From assembly GCF_000471905.2 (NCBI RefSeq), contig NW_006499751.1:3956548-4020547 (forward strand): 64,000 nucleotides of DNA, read 5' to 3'. The position numbers and the translations under genes are program-made. Source of the DNA: Amborella trichopoda (lineage: Eukaryota; Streptophyta; Magnoliopsida; Amborellales; Amborellaceae). Shown here piece by piece: positions 34,291 to 46,912 of this stretch. The first letter of the stretch is position 1; each line of letters starts with the position of its first letter. A model generated the notes under the pieces. That model saw nothing but the letters and a program-made list of their open reading frames with translations, had not been told where the DNA came from and made no database searches.

Positions 34291-35671
34291 ACAATTACAA
34301 AGCCCTCCGACTATCTGCCAGCACAGTTTGGACACAGACTCTCCTCAGGCTTTTCAACTTGTTGCTTCACTCTCTTGTGCTGGGAACTGCAATATGGACC
34401 TGGTTGTACTCCTCTATAGTGGCTCGCTCGAACGAGGGCTGGCTGACGAAAAGAAAGGATAAGGGAGAAAGGTGATAGGGATTCCCCTCTCCGTGTGAAT
34501 GTTACAAGCTCGAGTGATTAGAGAAATCAAAGGATTATAACTCTCTTGACTTATCATCTCAGGAAGACTCCTCTCGAGTGACTGAGGGAGAGAGCGTATG
34601 TGTCTCTCACAAGTCAACTCGACTGCATGGAGTCAAAAGTTCGAGCAATGCTCTGAGGGTTGGAATCCCTAAGTGCGTGCGAAGGTTGCGTGGCCGCGCA
34701 GACTGACTTGGAGGTTGCCAGTGTATGGGTGTGCATGGGGGTGCCAGCGCTGGCAGCGCCCCTGTGAGACATGGGCGAGGTCACCTTCCGGTTACCTGTG
34801 GAGGCGATGGCCTTGTTGGGAACCACCAGGCGGAGAGGAATGGTGGTACATGGACCACGTTGAGGTATGTGACTGGCGGGGTGTCTGTCAGTGATAGGGT
34901 GCTGGTGTGAGGGGGCGGCTATAGTGCTGTCCATGCAGTTGACATTAAGGGATTTTCCCTTGATGCCAGAAGAGGAGGGGCAGGGAGCTTGAGCACCCTT
35001 GCCCCGAGTTTCCTAGGCAGGACTAGGAAAGCAGGGCCAGCAAGGCCGCTTGAGTAGGACGCGGGGAAGGTATGATCAGATGGATTGCTCACCCCGGGTG
35101 AGGTCGCGGACATGGGGATGTAGAAATCCCAAAGGAGGGACAGTGGGATCCCATAGCAACTTTAGAGAGAGGAGAATGAGAGATACTTGGGAAGTGGCAT
35201 CGTAGAGAAGATTTTCACCAACCTCCTCTTTATTTGAGGCTTTTTTACTCATAACCTTGTGGCCACGCCCACCTTTTTCTTTTCCATTTTTACTCATGGT
35301 GTCCTTTCGGGTTCTCACCATGACCGGATTTTTATTTTCACGGATCTCTCTTACTCATGGTTTCATGACCGTGCCTGTCCTCATTTTTACTCATGGCATT
35401 CCCTTATTCAGATTTACACCATGCCTGTTTTCTTTATTATTATTTTTTTGTGAGGTCGAATTTAAGGTCATGCCTCCGGGACCTGTGCAAAGCAGTTTAA
35501 TGTCATGTGTTTAGGATGTTCACTATAGTTTAGGGTCATACAGCTGGACTGTGGAGGCAATGGATGGCGGTCGGTGGAGGCCATGGAGTGAGTATGGTGG
35601 TGGTTTGACTCACTTTTGGGGATATGGCATGAGGCTGCCTACAAAGGATGGATGGTGCTGGTATGGAAGGA
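34291..35671 (-). mobile_element. Distal part of a minus-strand Ty3/gypsy relic (array region)
   Basis: About 35236-35430 holds repeated TTTTACTCATGG plus CACCATG-type phrases. About 35450-35560 holds TTTAAGGTCATGC/GTTTAGGGTCATA phrases. Both blocks recur at 41.2-41.69 kb, so this stretch belongs to the same element. A solo LTR splits it at 35677. Its own outer end was not found; GC rises near 34.3 kb and CTCGAGTGA motifs occur at 34510-34580. No coding domain was recognised. Confidence 0.45.
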
Positions 35672-35676
35672 GGATA
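35672..35676. repeat. 5-bp target-site duplication, left copy (GGATA)
   Basis: GGATA immediately precedes the TG of the solo LTR and is repeated exactly at 38960-38964, right after its CA. A 5-bp duplication is the usual integrase footprint of plant Ty3/gypsy and copia elements. Confidence 0.85.
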
Positions 35677-36544
35677 TGTCATGACCTCAGACAGAGCGCG
35701 GGATCGCGACCAGAGGTCACAAATGTCACTCAGGTGGGAGTGGCTCAACGTATAAAAATACGGAATTTAGAGCAAACTACGAAAGAAAACTAGAATAAAT
35801 CCATTCATCAAACAAGAATCAAACCAAAGGTACAGTCATTTCATTCATTTAATAACAAAAGTCTTTACAATTCTTAGAGGCACTACTGGCCCAAAATACA
35901 CAAAATGAAGTATACGTCATGCTGTTGAAATCACCAAAACATACTGTGAAAGTCTTCGGAAGATGGTTTCTCAAACTTCTTAATTTCGGGCTTCAAACCC
36001 TCAAATTGCCAACCACCTTTAGCACAGTTGCCACCACCCTTCACTCTACAGTTATGAGATTAAGATGGAATGAGCTGAAAGCCCAGTAAGCAGATCACTA
36101 CCCTTGCATTCCTGACTAACAGTATATACATGATAACATGTCCATAGTTCATCAGAAATCAAATTTGTCATACAGAGTGTAGTCACATATCAAAGTACAC
36201 ATGAATGCTATATAACGAGGGTAATAATCAATTAACGAAGCATTACTTGTCCTCAAGATGACATCTACCAGTTACTATCAGATAGTCTTACAAAATACAT
36301 AATTTAGATATGCAGAGCAGATTAATTTACTCCTGAAGTAGAAGCCACATCGATCAGGCTGAACCAATCTTGTAAATTGGGACTTCTACCCTCATTCAGG
36401 AGGGAGGATAATGACAAGTGGGAGCCCGACTTTGTAATATCCTCACTCACACACACATCCCCAATGCGCTTTAGGGTTTTGATAGGCTAAGCCTTGTAAG
36501 ACAAGACCCTCACTTGTGCCTTAGGCTTGTGCCTTAGGCGAGAG

Positions 36545-37060
36545 GGCATTACACTACCATTGGGGGACCCAATGCGTAGCGCCCATAACAATTCGGTGAG
36601 GCGCGACCCTCCCAGTTATTTACAGTTACATCTCGACTCCACTCCTATCATAGGAGTCAAGGTACAGAATACCCAACTACTAATGGAGGACCCATTACGT
36701 AGAGGTCACAGAATCAGAAAATCCACTACCAATGGAGGACCCATTGCGTATTGACCGAAAATCATAAGATAACATAATTCATATAACAGAATCATAATAT
36801 CCACTACCAATGGAGGACCCATTGCGTAGTCATCAAAAATCACTGAATATCAGTATCAAAATATCCACTACCAATAGAGGACCTATTGTGTAGTGACCAG
36901 AAGTCACAGAATATCAGTTTTCATATAACAAGGCCATAATATTCACTACCAATGAAGGACCCATTGTGTAGCGATTATGACATGTATAACAATATCAATA
37001 TGACAGAAATCACAGTATTCATTACCAATAGAGGACCCATTGCATAGTGGCTAGAAATCA
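36545..37060. repeat. Tandem array, unit with ACCAATGGAGGACCCATTGC, about 65-85 bp
   Basis: At least seven copies of the core ACTACCAATGGAGGACCCAT followed by TGCGTAG occur near 36550, 36680, 36725, 36800, 36868, 36951 and 37022. AT-rich spacers containing CAGAATATCA separate them. The core is itself partly palindromic (CAATGGAGGACCCATTG). It lies inside the solo LTR. Confidence 0.8.
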
Positions 37061-38514
37061 GTATTCATAGAGCAGAATTAGAAAGTATAAGTATCACATA
37101 ATTTAAAGTATCAACTTCATATTACAACAGTATCAACATTAAATGATCGTATTATCAGAGTCACAGAATCTTAGCGTCGATGTCACATTTCCTGCAATTT
37201 CAGGCACTAATATCCGAACAAAACCTAGTCATCACTCCCAATTCCTTTGGAAGTTAAAAATGGTTCTAGAGCTAAATTTTTCACTAGACACTCGTATGTT
37301 TCAAATGGGAGTGGTTTGAAGACAATCGGGCCCCGTTTGACCTCTTAAAGGTTCTGAGAGGTGAGGGTTAACTAGCTGCACCCTGCTGTGTACAATGGAT
37401 AACGAGGTACCCTACTTCATATCACTATAACTTTCAAACTGTGAGATAACTTGTGATGGTTTCAAAATAAAATTTCAAGCCAAGATGTATATATTTCTAA
37501 CAAGGTAAATTTTTAAGCATTTGGATTCCATTTGGTGGTTCAAATATTTGTGCCAAACAAGGTGATAGTTCTGAATTTTTATCAACACTGCCCACAGTGA
37601 TATACTTTTATAAACTGAAGTATATCTTTCAATACAAAAATAATTTCAATATAATTTCTACATACAAGTTTAGCCCATTCAAATATCTTTCAAATGGATG
37701 TCGTTTGGCTGAAAATTGACTTCGTTTGGTTAGTTAAAATCATTGACCATATCACATCAGTGGAAAATCCAGGAAAACAGTCTACAATGATATACTCTCT
37801 CATTTTGAAACGTAACTTCACTTTCATAAAGAATTTCAACAGTATGAAAAAATGAACATTTTACGAGACTCGCATATCTTTCTAACGGTGGTGGCTTGAG
37901 GTCAATCGGACCCCATTTGATAGTTCAAAAGCCTCATTCAACTACACACAAAATTCTGGAATTTCACAGTGGCATATAACATGTCTCAAGAATACATTCC
38001 ATAACCCTCATTTTATGGTGAGAAACATGATAACAACCATTCTCTCACAAAGTGAAAGTACATAATATTCATTTCTTACACAATCTAAGAATAATACATT
38101 CATTCTCAACATCTATTATTATCATAGAACATAAGCCCCAAATTCTAAAAAGGTGTAAGGATCTTCTACAACACCTACACTTCTATTGCTCATTTCACAT
38201 GCATAAATTCCCATGCATCCTTATGACTACAATGCAATGGTGATGGAACTACTTACCTAAATAACAATGGGGCCTTCTCCAATCCTCTGCTCATAGCTCT
38301 CACCCGACAATCACTTCTTCAAACCTTGTGTATTAAAGAGTAGGGAAAATGAGGAAAGACTGAGTGGTGTGGGTAAGAGGAGAGGCTTAAGTACTCTTAT
38401 GTTTGGGGTGGTGGTCTAAGTGTCATCAAAAGACTTAAAATTTGGACAAGTGCCACTCACATCAACATCATCTAACAAGTGACATGCATAATCAATGCAT
38501 ATCAGTAATGCAAC

Positions 38515-38900
38515 CAGTGTTGATCCCCTTCTCCTACACAGTTGCTGGTCTCACAACGTAGTCGGAACCTGTCTAGCAACATAGCTGGCATTGGTCTCTC
38601 AACATAGTCGACGCTCGTCTCCTTCTCCTACATAGCCGGTGCTGGTCTCACAACACAGTCGACGTTGGTCTTACAACACAGTCGGCGCTAGTCTCCTACT
38701 CCTACATAGTCGATGCTGGCCTCTGCATACAGCATAACCAGCGCTGGTCACAACTCAGCCGGCACTGACACTTCTTCTCTTCACAGCCGGCGTTGCTCAC
38801 AACTCATCGAGCACCGACACTTCTTCTCTTCACAGTCGGCGCTGCTCCCAACTCAGACGGTGCTGACACTTCTTCTCTTCACAGCCAGCGCTGTATCCTT
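38515..38900. repeat. Tandem array, unit with CAGCCGGCGCTG, about 40-60 bp
   Basis: Diverged repeats of ACAGYCGGCGCTGGTCWCAAC and CACTTCTTCTCTTCACAGCC fill this stretch near the minus-strand start of the solo LTR. The GC-rich core contrasts with the AT-rich LTR body. The same core in the opposite orientation forms the array at 63710-64000. Confidence 0.75.
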
Positions 38901-38959
38901 TCTTCCTCCCTATCCAACTATACATTCTAATTGGCCGAGAAAATTTTGGGTCATTACAG

Positions 38960-38964
38960 GATAG
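38960..38964. repeat. 5-bp target-site duplication, right copy (GGATA)
   Basis: This is an exact copy of 35672-35676 directly after the CA end of the solo LTR. Confidence 0.85.
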
Positions 38965-39129
38965 TGGTGACCCACTAGCTGACGACGAGTATGGGTAGTG
39001 AGACGGCTCGTCGTTATTTTGTGAGCATGGGTGAGACTCACTGAGGAATGATGGATGATGATAAGGGAAATGGATGCATTGGGGAGTTATGAAAATGGTA
39101 CGCGTAGAAGGGGTGTGTGCGTATGTGTT

Positions 39130-39540
39130 GGGACGTGTTTAAAGTTATGCCTCCTGGACCTGTGCAACGCAGTTTAACGTCATGCAGTCAGAACGCGTAC
39201 TATAGTTTAAGGTCATAGAGCCTGGACCATGGCTATGTAGTTTAATGCAATTTAAGGTCGTGCAATTAAACCTCTATTACAGTTTAAGGTCATATAGTTT
39301 GGACTATACAGTTTAAGGTCGTGCATCTAGACCATCGCTACAGTTTAAGATCGTATAGTTTGGACCATGCACTTTAAGGGCATGGAACTAGACCTTCGCT
39401 ATAGTTTAAGGTCATATAGTTTGGACCATGCAGTTTAAGGTCATGCATCTAGACCATGGCTGTGTAGTTTAGAGTCATGCAACACAAACCATCGCTACGG
39501 TTTAGGGTCATGCAACTGGACCATCGTGTAGGTCACCATG
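39130..39540. repeat. Tandem array of TTTAAGGTCATGCA-type units, about 35-45 bp
   Basis: About ten diverged units of AGTTTAAGGTCATGCA followed by TCTAGACCATCGCTA or TTGGACCATGC run head to tail. Related units occur at about 35450-35560 and 41525-41690, so the element carried several blocks of this repeat. Non-coding. Confidence 0.75.
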
Positions 39541-39739
39541 TAGGTGAAGCTCCATGGCGAGTAGGTCTGTGGATGACAATTCGACTCGCTGGGGACAAAA
39601 TGGTTAAGCCTATACACAAGTAGAGGGCTCAGATGGAGATGGTGGCCCGATGAGGGATGGAAAATGGAAGAAGAATTCACTGGGGATTAGGTGGTGAGTG
39701 TGACTCCCTGGGGGTGAAGGATGAGGCTTCACTGGTTCA

Positions 39740-40110
39740 CCCGCGGCGGTCAAACTGGGGCAACACGGGTGGGAGCTAAGCAGAAGGGTATGCGCGGCAG
39801 CCTGGAGGACATGCGCGGCGGTAAGGAACACTCACGATGGTGAAGAAGATTCACGCACGACAGTGAAGAAAGAACATGTGTGGCGGTGAAGAAAATGAGC
39901 AACAGTGAAGACACCTGTAGAGGTTGGCACTCGCAGTTGTGGACACTCACGGTGGTGAAGACATCTACGATGGTTGACACTCGTGGCGGTGAAAACACTC
40001 ATGGCGGTGATACACTCAATGTGGTGGTTGAGAGGAACACGCACGACGGTTGAGTGGAACACGCATGGCAGTTTAGTGGAACACGCACGGTGGTTTAGTG
40101 GACGTGCGTG
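39740..40110. repeat. Minisatellite of CACTCACGGTGGTGAAGA-type units
   Basis: Units such as ACACTCACGGTGGTGAAGAC and AACACGCACGGTGGTT repeat with roughly 28-32 bp spacing. ORFs on either strand through this array are products of the repeat and have no recognisable domain. Confidence 0.65.
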
Positions 40111-40380
40111 CGAGAGACGCATGCGAGTGGCGGCTTGAGAAGGACCTCGGGCTCGAGCTTAGGAGCTGCTGCCCCGACCAACCAGACCTCATGAGGAAAG
40201 ATCTTTTAAGGTTTTGTTCCCCTAACAGACCGCCGAGGGGTTCTTTTAAAAAGTCCTCACCCTCATTGGACATGTTGAGGGAAAGTTTACGGTCTTCACC
40301 CACTTTAGACCGTTGTAGAGGTAGGGGCATGCACAACAAGAATTGGGATCATGGGCAGTTAAGGTGCATGATGGAGGCTT
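40110..40380. other. Short non-repetitive segment between arrays, origin unknown
   Basis: This stretch has even base composition. It is open on the plus strand (SPNRPPRGSFKKSSPSLDML) and on the minus strand (NMSNEGEDFLKEPLGGLLGE). I recognise neither. It could be a captured host fragment or part of the retrotransposon's untranslated region. Confidence 0.3.
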
Positions 40381-40489
40381 AAAAGTGCTACGAATGGTGC
40401 ATTTTAGCTGGGGGAAATAGAAGCCAGATGGTGAAAGGCCCTATTAGGTGAAATGATATGAAGTCACACTGGCAGAATTGCGATACGTC

Positions 40490-40990
40490 TCTTTGGGATA
40501 TAGCATTATAGAGGCAGTCACATGCCTTGCAATCTCACAATTAGAACTGTGGTATGCCTCTTTGTCGATGAGGAGATTGCATGTTTTTGCTTCGAAGCCT
40601 CACAGTCGAAACTGTGGTACACCTCCTTAGGATATAGTTTTGGTAGAGGCAGTCGCATGCTTTGGAATCTCATAGTTAGAATTGTGGTATGCCTCTTTAT
40701 TGATGAGGCAGTTGCATGCTTTTGCTTCGAAGCCTCACAGTTGGAACTGTGGTATACCTCCTTGGGATATAACTGTGGTAGAGGCGGTCGCATGTTTTGG
40801 AATCTCACAGTTAGAACTGTGGTACACCTCTTTGTCGATGAGGCGGTTGCATGCTCTGCTCCAAAGCCTCACAGTCAGAACTGTGGTACACCTCTTGAAG
40901 AGACTAGTGCATGCCTTGATGATTACATGCTCTGCTTCAAAGCCTCACAGTTGGAACTGTGGTATGCTTCTTTGAGATACGGCTTTGTAG
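40490..40990. repeat. Tandem array with palindromic ACAGTTNGAACTGT core
   Basis: Eight or so copies of CTCACAGTTAGAACTGTGGTA followed by CACCTC occur with alternating spacings of roughly 50-75 bp, forming a higher-order unit of about 125 bp. The core ACAGTTNGAACTGT is an inverted repeat. The three overlapping ORFs across it are repeat-encoded. Confidence 0.75.
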
Positions 40991-41209
40991 AGGCGCAAAT
41001 CCTCATAGTCACAACCGAGGTACACGTTGATTAGGGAGGACACCTTGAACGGGTGGTGTCCTTTCACCCCGGGGCTTGTGAAGAAGGATGTAGTAGGGGA
41101 TGTGTAGGAGGGTGTCATGCAGTAACCCCATGGAGACATGTAGGAACAAGTAGCAGTTTATAATCATGCGAATGAACTATATGTCGTGCAGTTTAATGTC
41201 TTGCTACAG

Positions 41210-41690
41210 GGACGTGAGACATTTTTACTCATGCTGTCCCATAAGGCAAGGTCAACACGCCCATCATTTGAGACGGAGTGCCCGGAAGGGTTTTCACCAC
41301 ATCCCTTTTATTTCAACACTTTTGTCCATAGTTCCCTTGCAGGTTTTCAATATGCTCGTCTTTTTCCTTCTTCCTTTTTTTTTTTTTTTGACATATTGTA
41401 CCCGTGGTGGCCTTTGGGGTGCACATTATGTCCGTCATTTTTTTTTTTTTTTGACATTTTTACCCATGACGCTCTTACGGGTTTTAGTCATTTTCATCTT
41501 CTTGTTATTTTTTTTTAGCTGAACCGTGTTTAAGGTCATGCCACCATGACTATCAATTTGGCATGTTTTAAGGTCATCCGTCGAGACCTGGGGCCGTGTT
41601 TAAGGTCTTGCCTTCGAGACCGTATGTTTTGTAATTTAACGTCGTACCACTAGGACATGTGCTATAGTTTAGGGTCGTATAGCTTGGACC
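41210..41690. repeat. Repeat blocks shared with 35.24-35.56 kb
   Basis: TTTTTACTCATGCTGTCCC, TTTTTACCCATGACGCTCTT and poly-T runs are followed by GTGTTTAAGGTCATGCC units, in the same order as at 35236-35560. The two blocks flank the rest of the array region. They could be LTR parts or internal duplications of the same element. Confidence 0.65.
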
Positions 41691-41699
41691 GTGTGTGGC

Positions 41700-43815
41700 A
41701 CTAGATCACGCATAGAATCAGGCCCCAAGTTCCATTTTCCCATGTCCATGAAGTTCTGAATGATGTCCTTGGTGGCACGGTACTCCTCAGTGCTATGACC
41801 AAGTCTCTTATGATATTGGCAGTAATTGGGCTTGCTTCGCTTCCAAGTTCCCTCGATCTTTTTGGCACGAGTAGCTCGATCATCCCCTCTGATAAGAGAG
41901 TCTCAAGCAACTTGGGGATTATACACTTGTCTAGTGCTGGCCTTGACATGAGGAGTGCATGGTATTTGTTATGGCAGCTGATAATTGATCATCGTCTTTA
42001 CCGGATGCGAAGGGCCAAGATATACATCCATGTTGCTTGAGCAAGCTTTCAATTTTTACTGCCTTGCTGACCATCTTGGGGAATGTTGTGGGCTCACCTA
42101 TTGGTGTGGCCAGATTGCACCACCTTTTGATGTACTCGATCACTGGCTTGTGTGGATTTTGTTTCACCTCAAGGAGTTCAAAGAGTTGCACTTTCCTTTC
42201 TATGACCCAGAAGCACTTATGATGAGATTGACCCCGGTAGTAACCGAGAGTACCATTTGAATGCTGCCTGTAAGGGTTCCCAAAAATTGCCGAAGCAGTG
42301 GGTGCTCATTGTTTGCTGTATTGCCACAGGCTACAATGAAATGGGCTATGTGTTGCTGCGATGAGGTAATACCATCAAACTTGGGGAAGTCGAGTCTTTG
42401 ATAGCCTGGTGAAAATGGATTTTGGTCAACATATGCTGGGTAAGGATTTTAATAGCGATTCAGATCTTCCATCACTGGGATAATGTACCTTTTCAATGCT
42501 TCGGCTACCATGACTTTTACTAATTCTTCGTTCCCAACCTGAGCTAATGAGGAGGACTGGCAATGAGGGAGATGAGGATGGGAGTACCCTTTCTTCTGAT
42601 GGTGCTGTTTTGATGATCCGATACGGTGCTTACGAGACGGTAAAGAGGGTTTGGTTCCTCGAGGGGGTACACTTTGTCCTACGAGACACCAATACCTCTT
42701 GGCACAAAGATTCCATCATTTCATCTTTTGATCTCATCTCAGCTTGTAACTGCCTAAATGTTGCCTTAAGCTGCGCAATCTCGTCTCCCTAAAATTTTGG
42801 TAATTCATTGATGACCATGCTTAAGGGCTTTTCTTCTATTGGAGGATTGGGTTGCCAACCATTAGGAAGCAAAGGAATAGCGAAGGCTTTGGGGCTGATT
42901 TCCTCGAAAGTTCATTTAGGGCAGTAGACTCCTATAAAGTTTGCTCACCACATGCATCTTGCTCAATGGAGTTCTCGACAATAGGCTCAACTGCTGCTGC
43001 TTTGACAATATCATTGATGAAGGTCATTGAGCCTTTTTTAGGTTCGCTTCATCTTCCAAGGCTTTGGTATCCTCGTCATCTAATGAGAATCTGAAACTCT
43101 CACAAGACGGTGAGGTCACTTGATCATCATTGGGGAAGCTTTTTTTGAGACACGGGGCGAACACGTGATTAGCCTGATAAGGAGCCATGACGTCTTCAAG
43201 ACATGGACCTCACAATGAATCATGGCGTTTTTTGGAGCTGGGGGCGCCATTTTATTGGAGTGGTCAGCGAAGGGAATGTTGTCTATCTCATCCTTTATCA
43301 CGAAATGATTTTCTTCGAATGAGAGTGACGAGCTCTCATTAGAGGTAGGAGTCATTGGATGCATGAGGATAAGGGATGTCGCCCATCACAATTGAGCTCT
43401 TCATTATCAAACAGGAATGTGAAACCCTTATAGGATGAGGCTGTATTCTCTTTGTCAAGAGCACACATGCAGCATGAATGACATGGGGGAATCATGCAGC
43501 TGACTTTGCGAGGAATTACAGTGCCTTCATGGCATGGATGAGTCAATTCAATGGGGCTATTAGTAGGGGGGAAGGGATCTCATCATTGGAGGGGAAACCT
43601 TCAATCACTTTCTTTTCTTTGGCCCTAAGCTATGCCTTCAATGTCTTGGTCTCTCGGCCCGATTTTAAGGCCTGACCATGATTTCCTTTCTTCATGGCCA
43701 GGTAGAACTGTCGTCGAGCAAAGGTTAACTGTTCTTCCAACCCATTCTCATGATTACCCTTGAAATTGGAAGGAGTGATAGATCTCTACGTATGTGCACA
43801 ATGCAAATGTGTGCT
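41700..43815 (-). pseudogene. Ty3/gypsy gag remnant, minus strand
   Basis: Reading minus from about 43.8 kb, an N-terminal coiled-coil-like stretch includes LEEQLTFARRQFYLAMKKGN. The gag core follows: YVDQNPFSPGYQRLDFPKFD at about 42.4 kb, then HIAHFIVACG, LLRQFLGTLTG and VKQNPHKPVIEYIKRWCNLA at about 42.1 kb. A zinc-knuckle-like CQYHKRLGHSTEEY lies near 41.83 kb. The last Cys of the knuckle is replaced by Tyr, and the frames are interrupted. No protease, RT or integrase follows; instead the sequence runs into tandem arrays. It is cut at its N-terminal side by the LTR-like unit starting at 43816. Confidence 0.75.
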
Positions 43816-45109
43816 TGTTTGAAGACATTTTTTAGCACCTTAGGTCCCCGATGCAGAATAAAAGAGAAGCTGGTTAATAAAGCCTTGACTAACAAAGGAA
43901 TGTTTGAGAGTCTCAAAATTTCCTCAAAATAGGTGAAAATGTTTCTAAGGACTCTAAAATGCCACCTGTCAAGTTTTATCGCAATCCGACATGTCTAAGG
44001 CAGTGTAGACAAAGAAACAGTTTCGAAAAAAACAGCCTCTAGCACCCTGAAACGGACCCTATAACTGGAACCCTATTAAGGGAGAATTAAATGGATGTGG
44101 GACCATCGCCATCGGATTCCGCACGGTCAAAAACCCTTAGGGGTCAAATTTCGATTTAAACAAACGTTCCAAGATAAAGTTATGGGCAAAAGACTGAAAA
44201 AGAAGACTGCACGCTATTCTTGTGCACCCTCCCTACACCAATCTCTATTAAAGGAGACTGGTTTTCATAGTCACGAACAACAACTGTGAAGACTCATATC
44301 TTCGTCGTTATGATTCAGGTCGTGCTCAAATTTTACGAGGGTGTTCATCTCGTCAAGAAGAGTGTTTTGATAGGCGGCACATCCTGTTATGATGACTGAG
44401 CAGGAAGAAAATCTAGGGAGAAGATGACGATTCGAGAATAAGAGTTACAGGAAAATCAACAGTAGCACGACCCACTCGAGTGGCCATATCACGACGCTCG
44501 TGTACCCGATCCACGTGAAATTAGTTGCATTACGTGCGCAAGGTCTGGGGCTATATCTGATCTGAACCTCATACATGATGAACGGTTAGATTTGGTGTAT
44601 GAAGGTGTTAAATTTGCTGCAAAATTGTAGCCACCAGAATTCAAATTCTGTTCAAAAACCCGATATGGTAAAATCTTCGTTCGGGCACGAAATCGTCCTA
44701 CATTTGTTGCAACGCAATCATGATGTCATGATCAGTGCGATGCGACAAAGAAACCAAGGAAATACATCAAGAAACAAGTACACTATCGATCGAAAGTTTT
44801 CAAGTTTTGTGTAACTTTCAAGTTGATCTGTGGCTCAAAATTAGTATCAAATTGATCATCATGTCGAGCCCAACGAGAAAGTAATCATCTTCTGGCCATG
44901 TAGGTGCCGGAGCAACCCCGGATCATTCATAGAAGATCACGCACGTTCTAGGGTAGCTACAGGGACTGTTTTAAAATTTATTATATTGTTTGGCAAGGGA
45001 AAAACCGTAATTTTGCACTTATTTTTAGATTTTTTTTAATTCAAATAAATTGTATTTTTTAGCAATTAGGGTAAATTCTGGGCATCCACCCATGTTTTGG
45101 GTCCACCCC

Positions 45110-45117
45110 TATATATA
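45110..45117 (+). promoter_or_regulatory. TATA box in LTR-like copy A
   Basis: TATATATA within CCCCTATATATACCACATTA, followed about 100 bp later by the purine/pyrimidine-rich zone. Copy B has the weaker TTTTATAAGT at about 49548. The position fits the LTR promoter and supports plus-strand orientation. Confidence 0.45.
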
Positions 45118-46039
45118 CCACATTATATCTCATTGTATAGGAGACATCCTTCAGGCTTTAACTTCATGAATAAAAATTGAGAGTTTTTAATCTAAAGATG
45201 GTGGCATGTCTTGGAGAGAGAGAGAGGAGAGAGAAGGAACGGTCTGATATCCCTTGATGAAGGTAATTATCTCTCCTCCTCTCTTCTCTCTCATCTTCTT
45301 TTTTTCTCTCTTCTTCTTCTTCTTCTTTCTTTCGCTCTCCTCTTCTCTCTATCTCTCTCATCTCTACCTCAAACATGCATGATAGTAAGCATCATCATGC
45401 ATGTCTTTCTCTATCTTCTTCTTTCTTTCTCTCTCTTTATCTTTTTTCCTCTCTCTTCTCTCTCTACATGCACGACAGTAAGCACTGCCGTGCGTGTCTC
45501 TCTTTCCCTTCTTTCTTATTTTGTCTGCTCTCTTTCCTTTCTCATTCCCCCTCTTTTCTAATCTTTTCTCTCTTTCCTAATCTTCTCTTTCTTTCTCTCC
45601 CTACTTTCCCTTCTTCTTTCTCTACTCTCTTTCTTGATCTCTTTCTGTACTTTCCTCTCTTTCTTTCTCCTCTATATCTCCCTTTCTCTCTCTATCTTTC
45701 CTTTTCTCTCTCTTTTTTTTCCTTTATCTCCTCCCCAGTCATGCATGGTGGTACCCATCACCGATCATGACATTCTCTTTCTCTTCTGACCTCCTGGAAT
45801 GAACATAGTAAGCTGGGCTCTAACCAGAGTGACGGGCTGGGCCTATGTTTAATTTCCTCCTTCCCCATGTTGTGCATGGCGATGTTCATCGCCGCGCATG
45901 AAATTTCTTTTCTTATTCTCAGACAAAGGCACAAAGTCGGGCCCTTTCCCAAGTGGCAGGCCGAGTTGTGCCTGAGTCTCTTCTGACACGCACGATGATG
46001 CCTAAAGCTGAGCGGGTCCTTTCTTTCTCTCTCCTGTCT

Positions 46040-46440
46040 CTTTCTCCCCTATCATGGATGATGGAACCCATCACCGTCCATGTTCTCTCTTACTCTCTCT
46101 CTTATCATGGACGACGGAACCTATTGCTGTCCATGTTCCTTCTTCCTTTCCCCCTTTCTCTCTCTTTTGTCATGGACGGTAGAACCCATCACCTTCCATG
46201 CTTCTTTCTCCTTTCTCTCGCTTCTATCATGAACGGCGGAACCCATCACCGTCCATGCTTCTTTCTCCTTTTTCTCTCTTCTATCATAGAAGGCAAAAGC
46301 CTATCACCGTTCATGCTTATTTCCCTTCTCTTTCTCCCTTGTCATGGACGGCGGAACCCCATCGCTGTCCATGCTTTTTTTCCTTCTCTCTCTCCTCTAT
46401 CATGGATGGTGAAACCCCATCATCGTTCATGTTTCTTTTC
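46040..46440. repeat. Hairpin minisatellite array in copy A
   Basis: About seven units have the core CATGGACGGTGGAACCCATC followed by ACCGTCCATG, separated by CT-rich spacers; period about 55-65 bp. In the consensus, CATGGACGGTG and CACCGTCCATG are perfect 11-bp inverted arms around an 8-base loop. Individual units vary. An outlying unit lies at about 45738. Confidence 0.8.
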
Positions 46441-46524
46441 TCTTATTCTTCATCTCTCTTTTCTTCCTTCTCTCTCTTCTCCTTTCTTCTCTCTTCACAA
46501 TTCCTTCTTCTCTCCCTTCTTTCT

Positions 46525-46912
<388 letters not shown>

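Larger units (their letters stand above)
35677..38959 (-). mobile_element. Solo LTR, 3283 bp, Ty3/gypsy (Del/Tekay-like), minus orientation
   Basis: The termini are TGTCATGACC on the left and GGTCATTACA on the right, imperfect inverted repeats beginning TG and ending CA, with GGATA duplicated on both flanks. Read on the minus strand the LTR starts TGTAATGACCCAAAATTTTC and ends CTGTCTGAGGTCATGACA, the style of Del/Tekay LTRs as I remember them. No gag or pol lies inside, so it is a single LTR left by recombination between the two LTRs of a complete copy. It contains two internal tandem arrays (listed separately). Confidence 0.85.

Noticed and set aside
34614..34934. ORFs on both strands of the GC-rich stretch near 34.6-34.9 kb
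   Set aside because: The peptides are His/Pro- or Trp/Gly-rich with no domain; opposite strands are equally open, as expected of GC-rich non-coding DNA near the retrotransposon arrays.
40518..41034. ORFs on both strands of about 96-170 residues with repeated SKQKHA or LTVRTVV phrases
   Set aside because: They are repeat-encoded by the ACAGTTNGAACTGT array; periodic peptides on both strands indicate an artefact.
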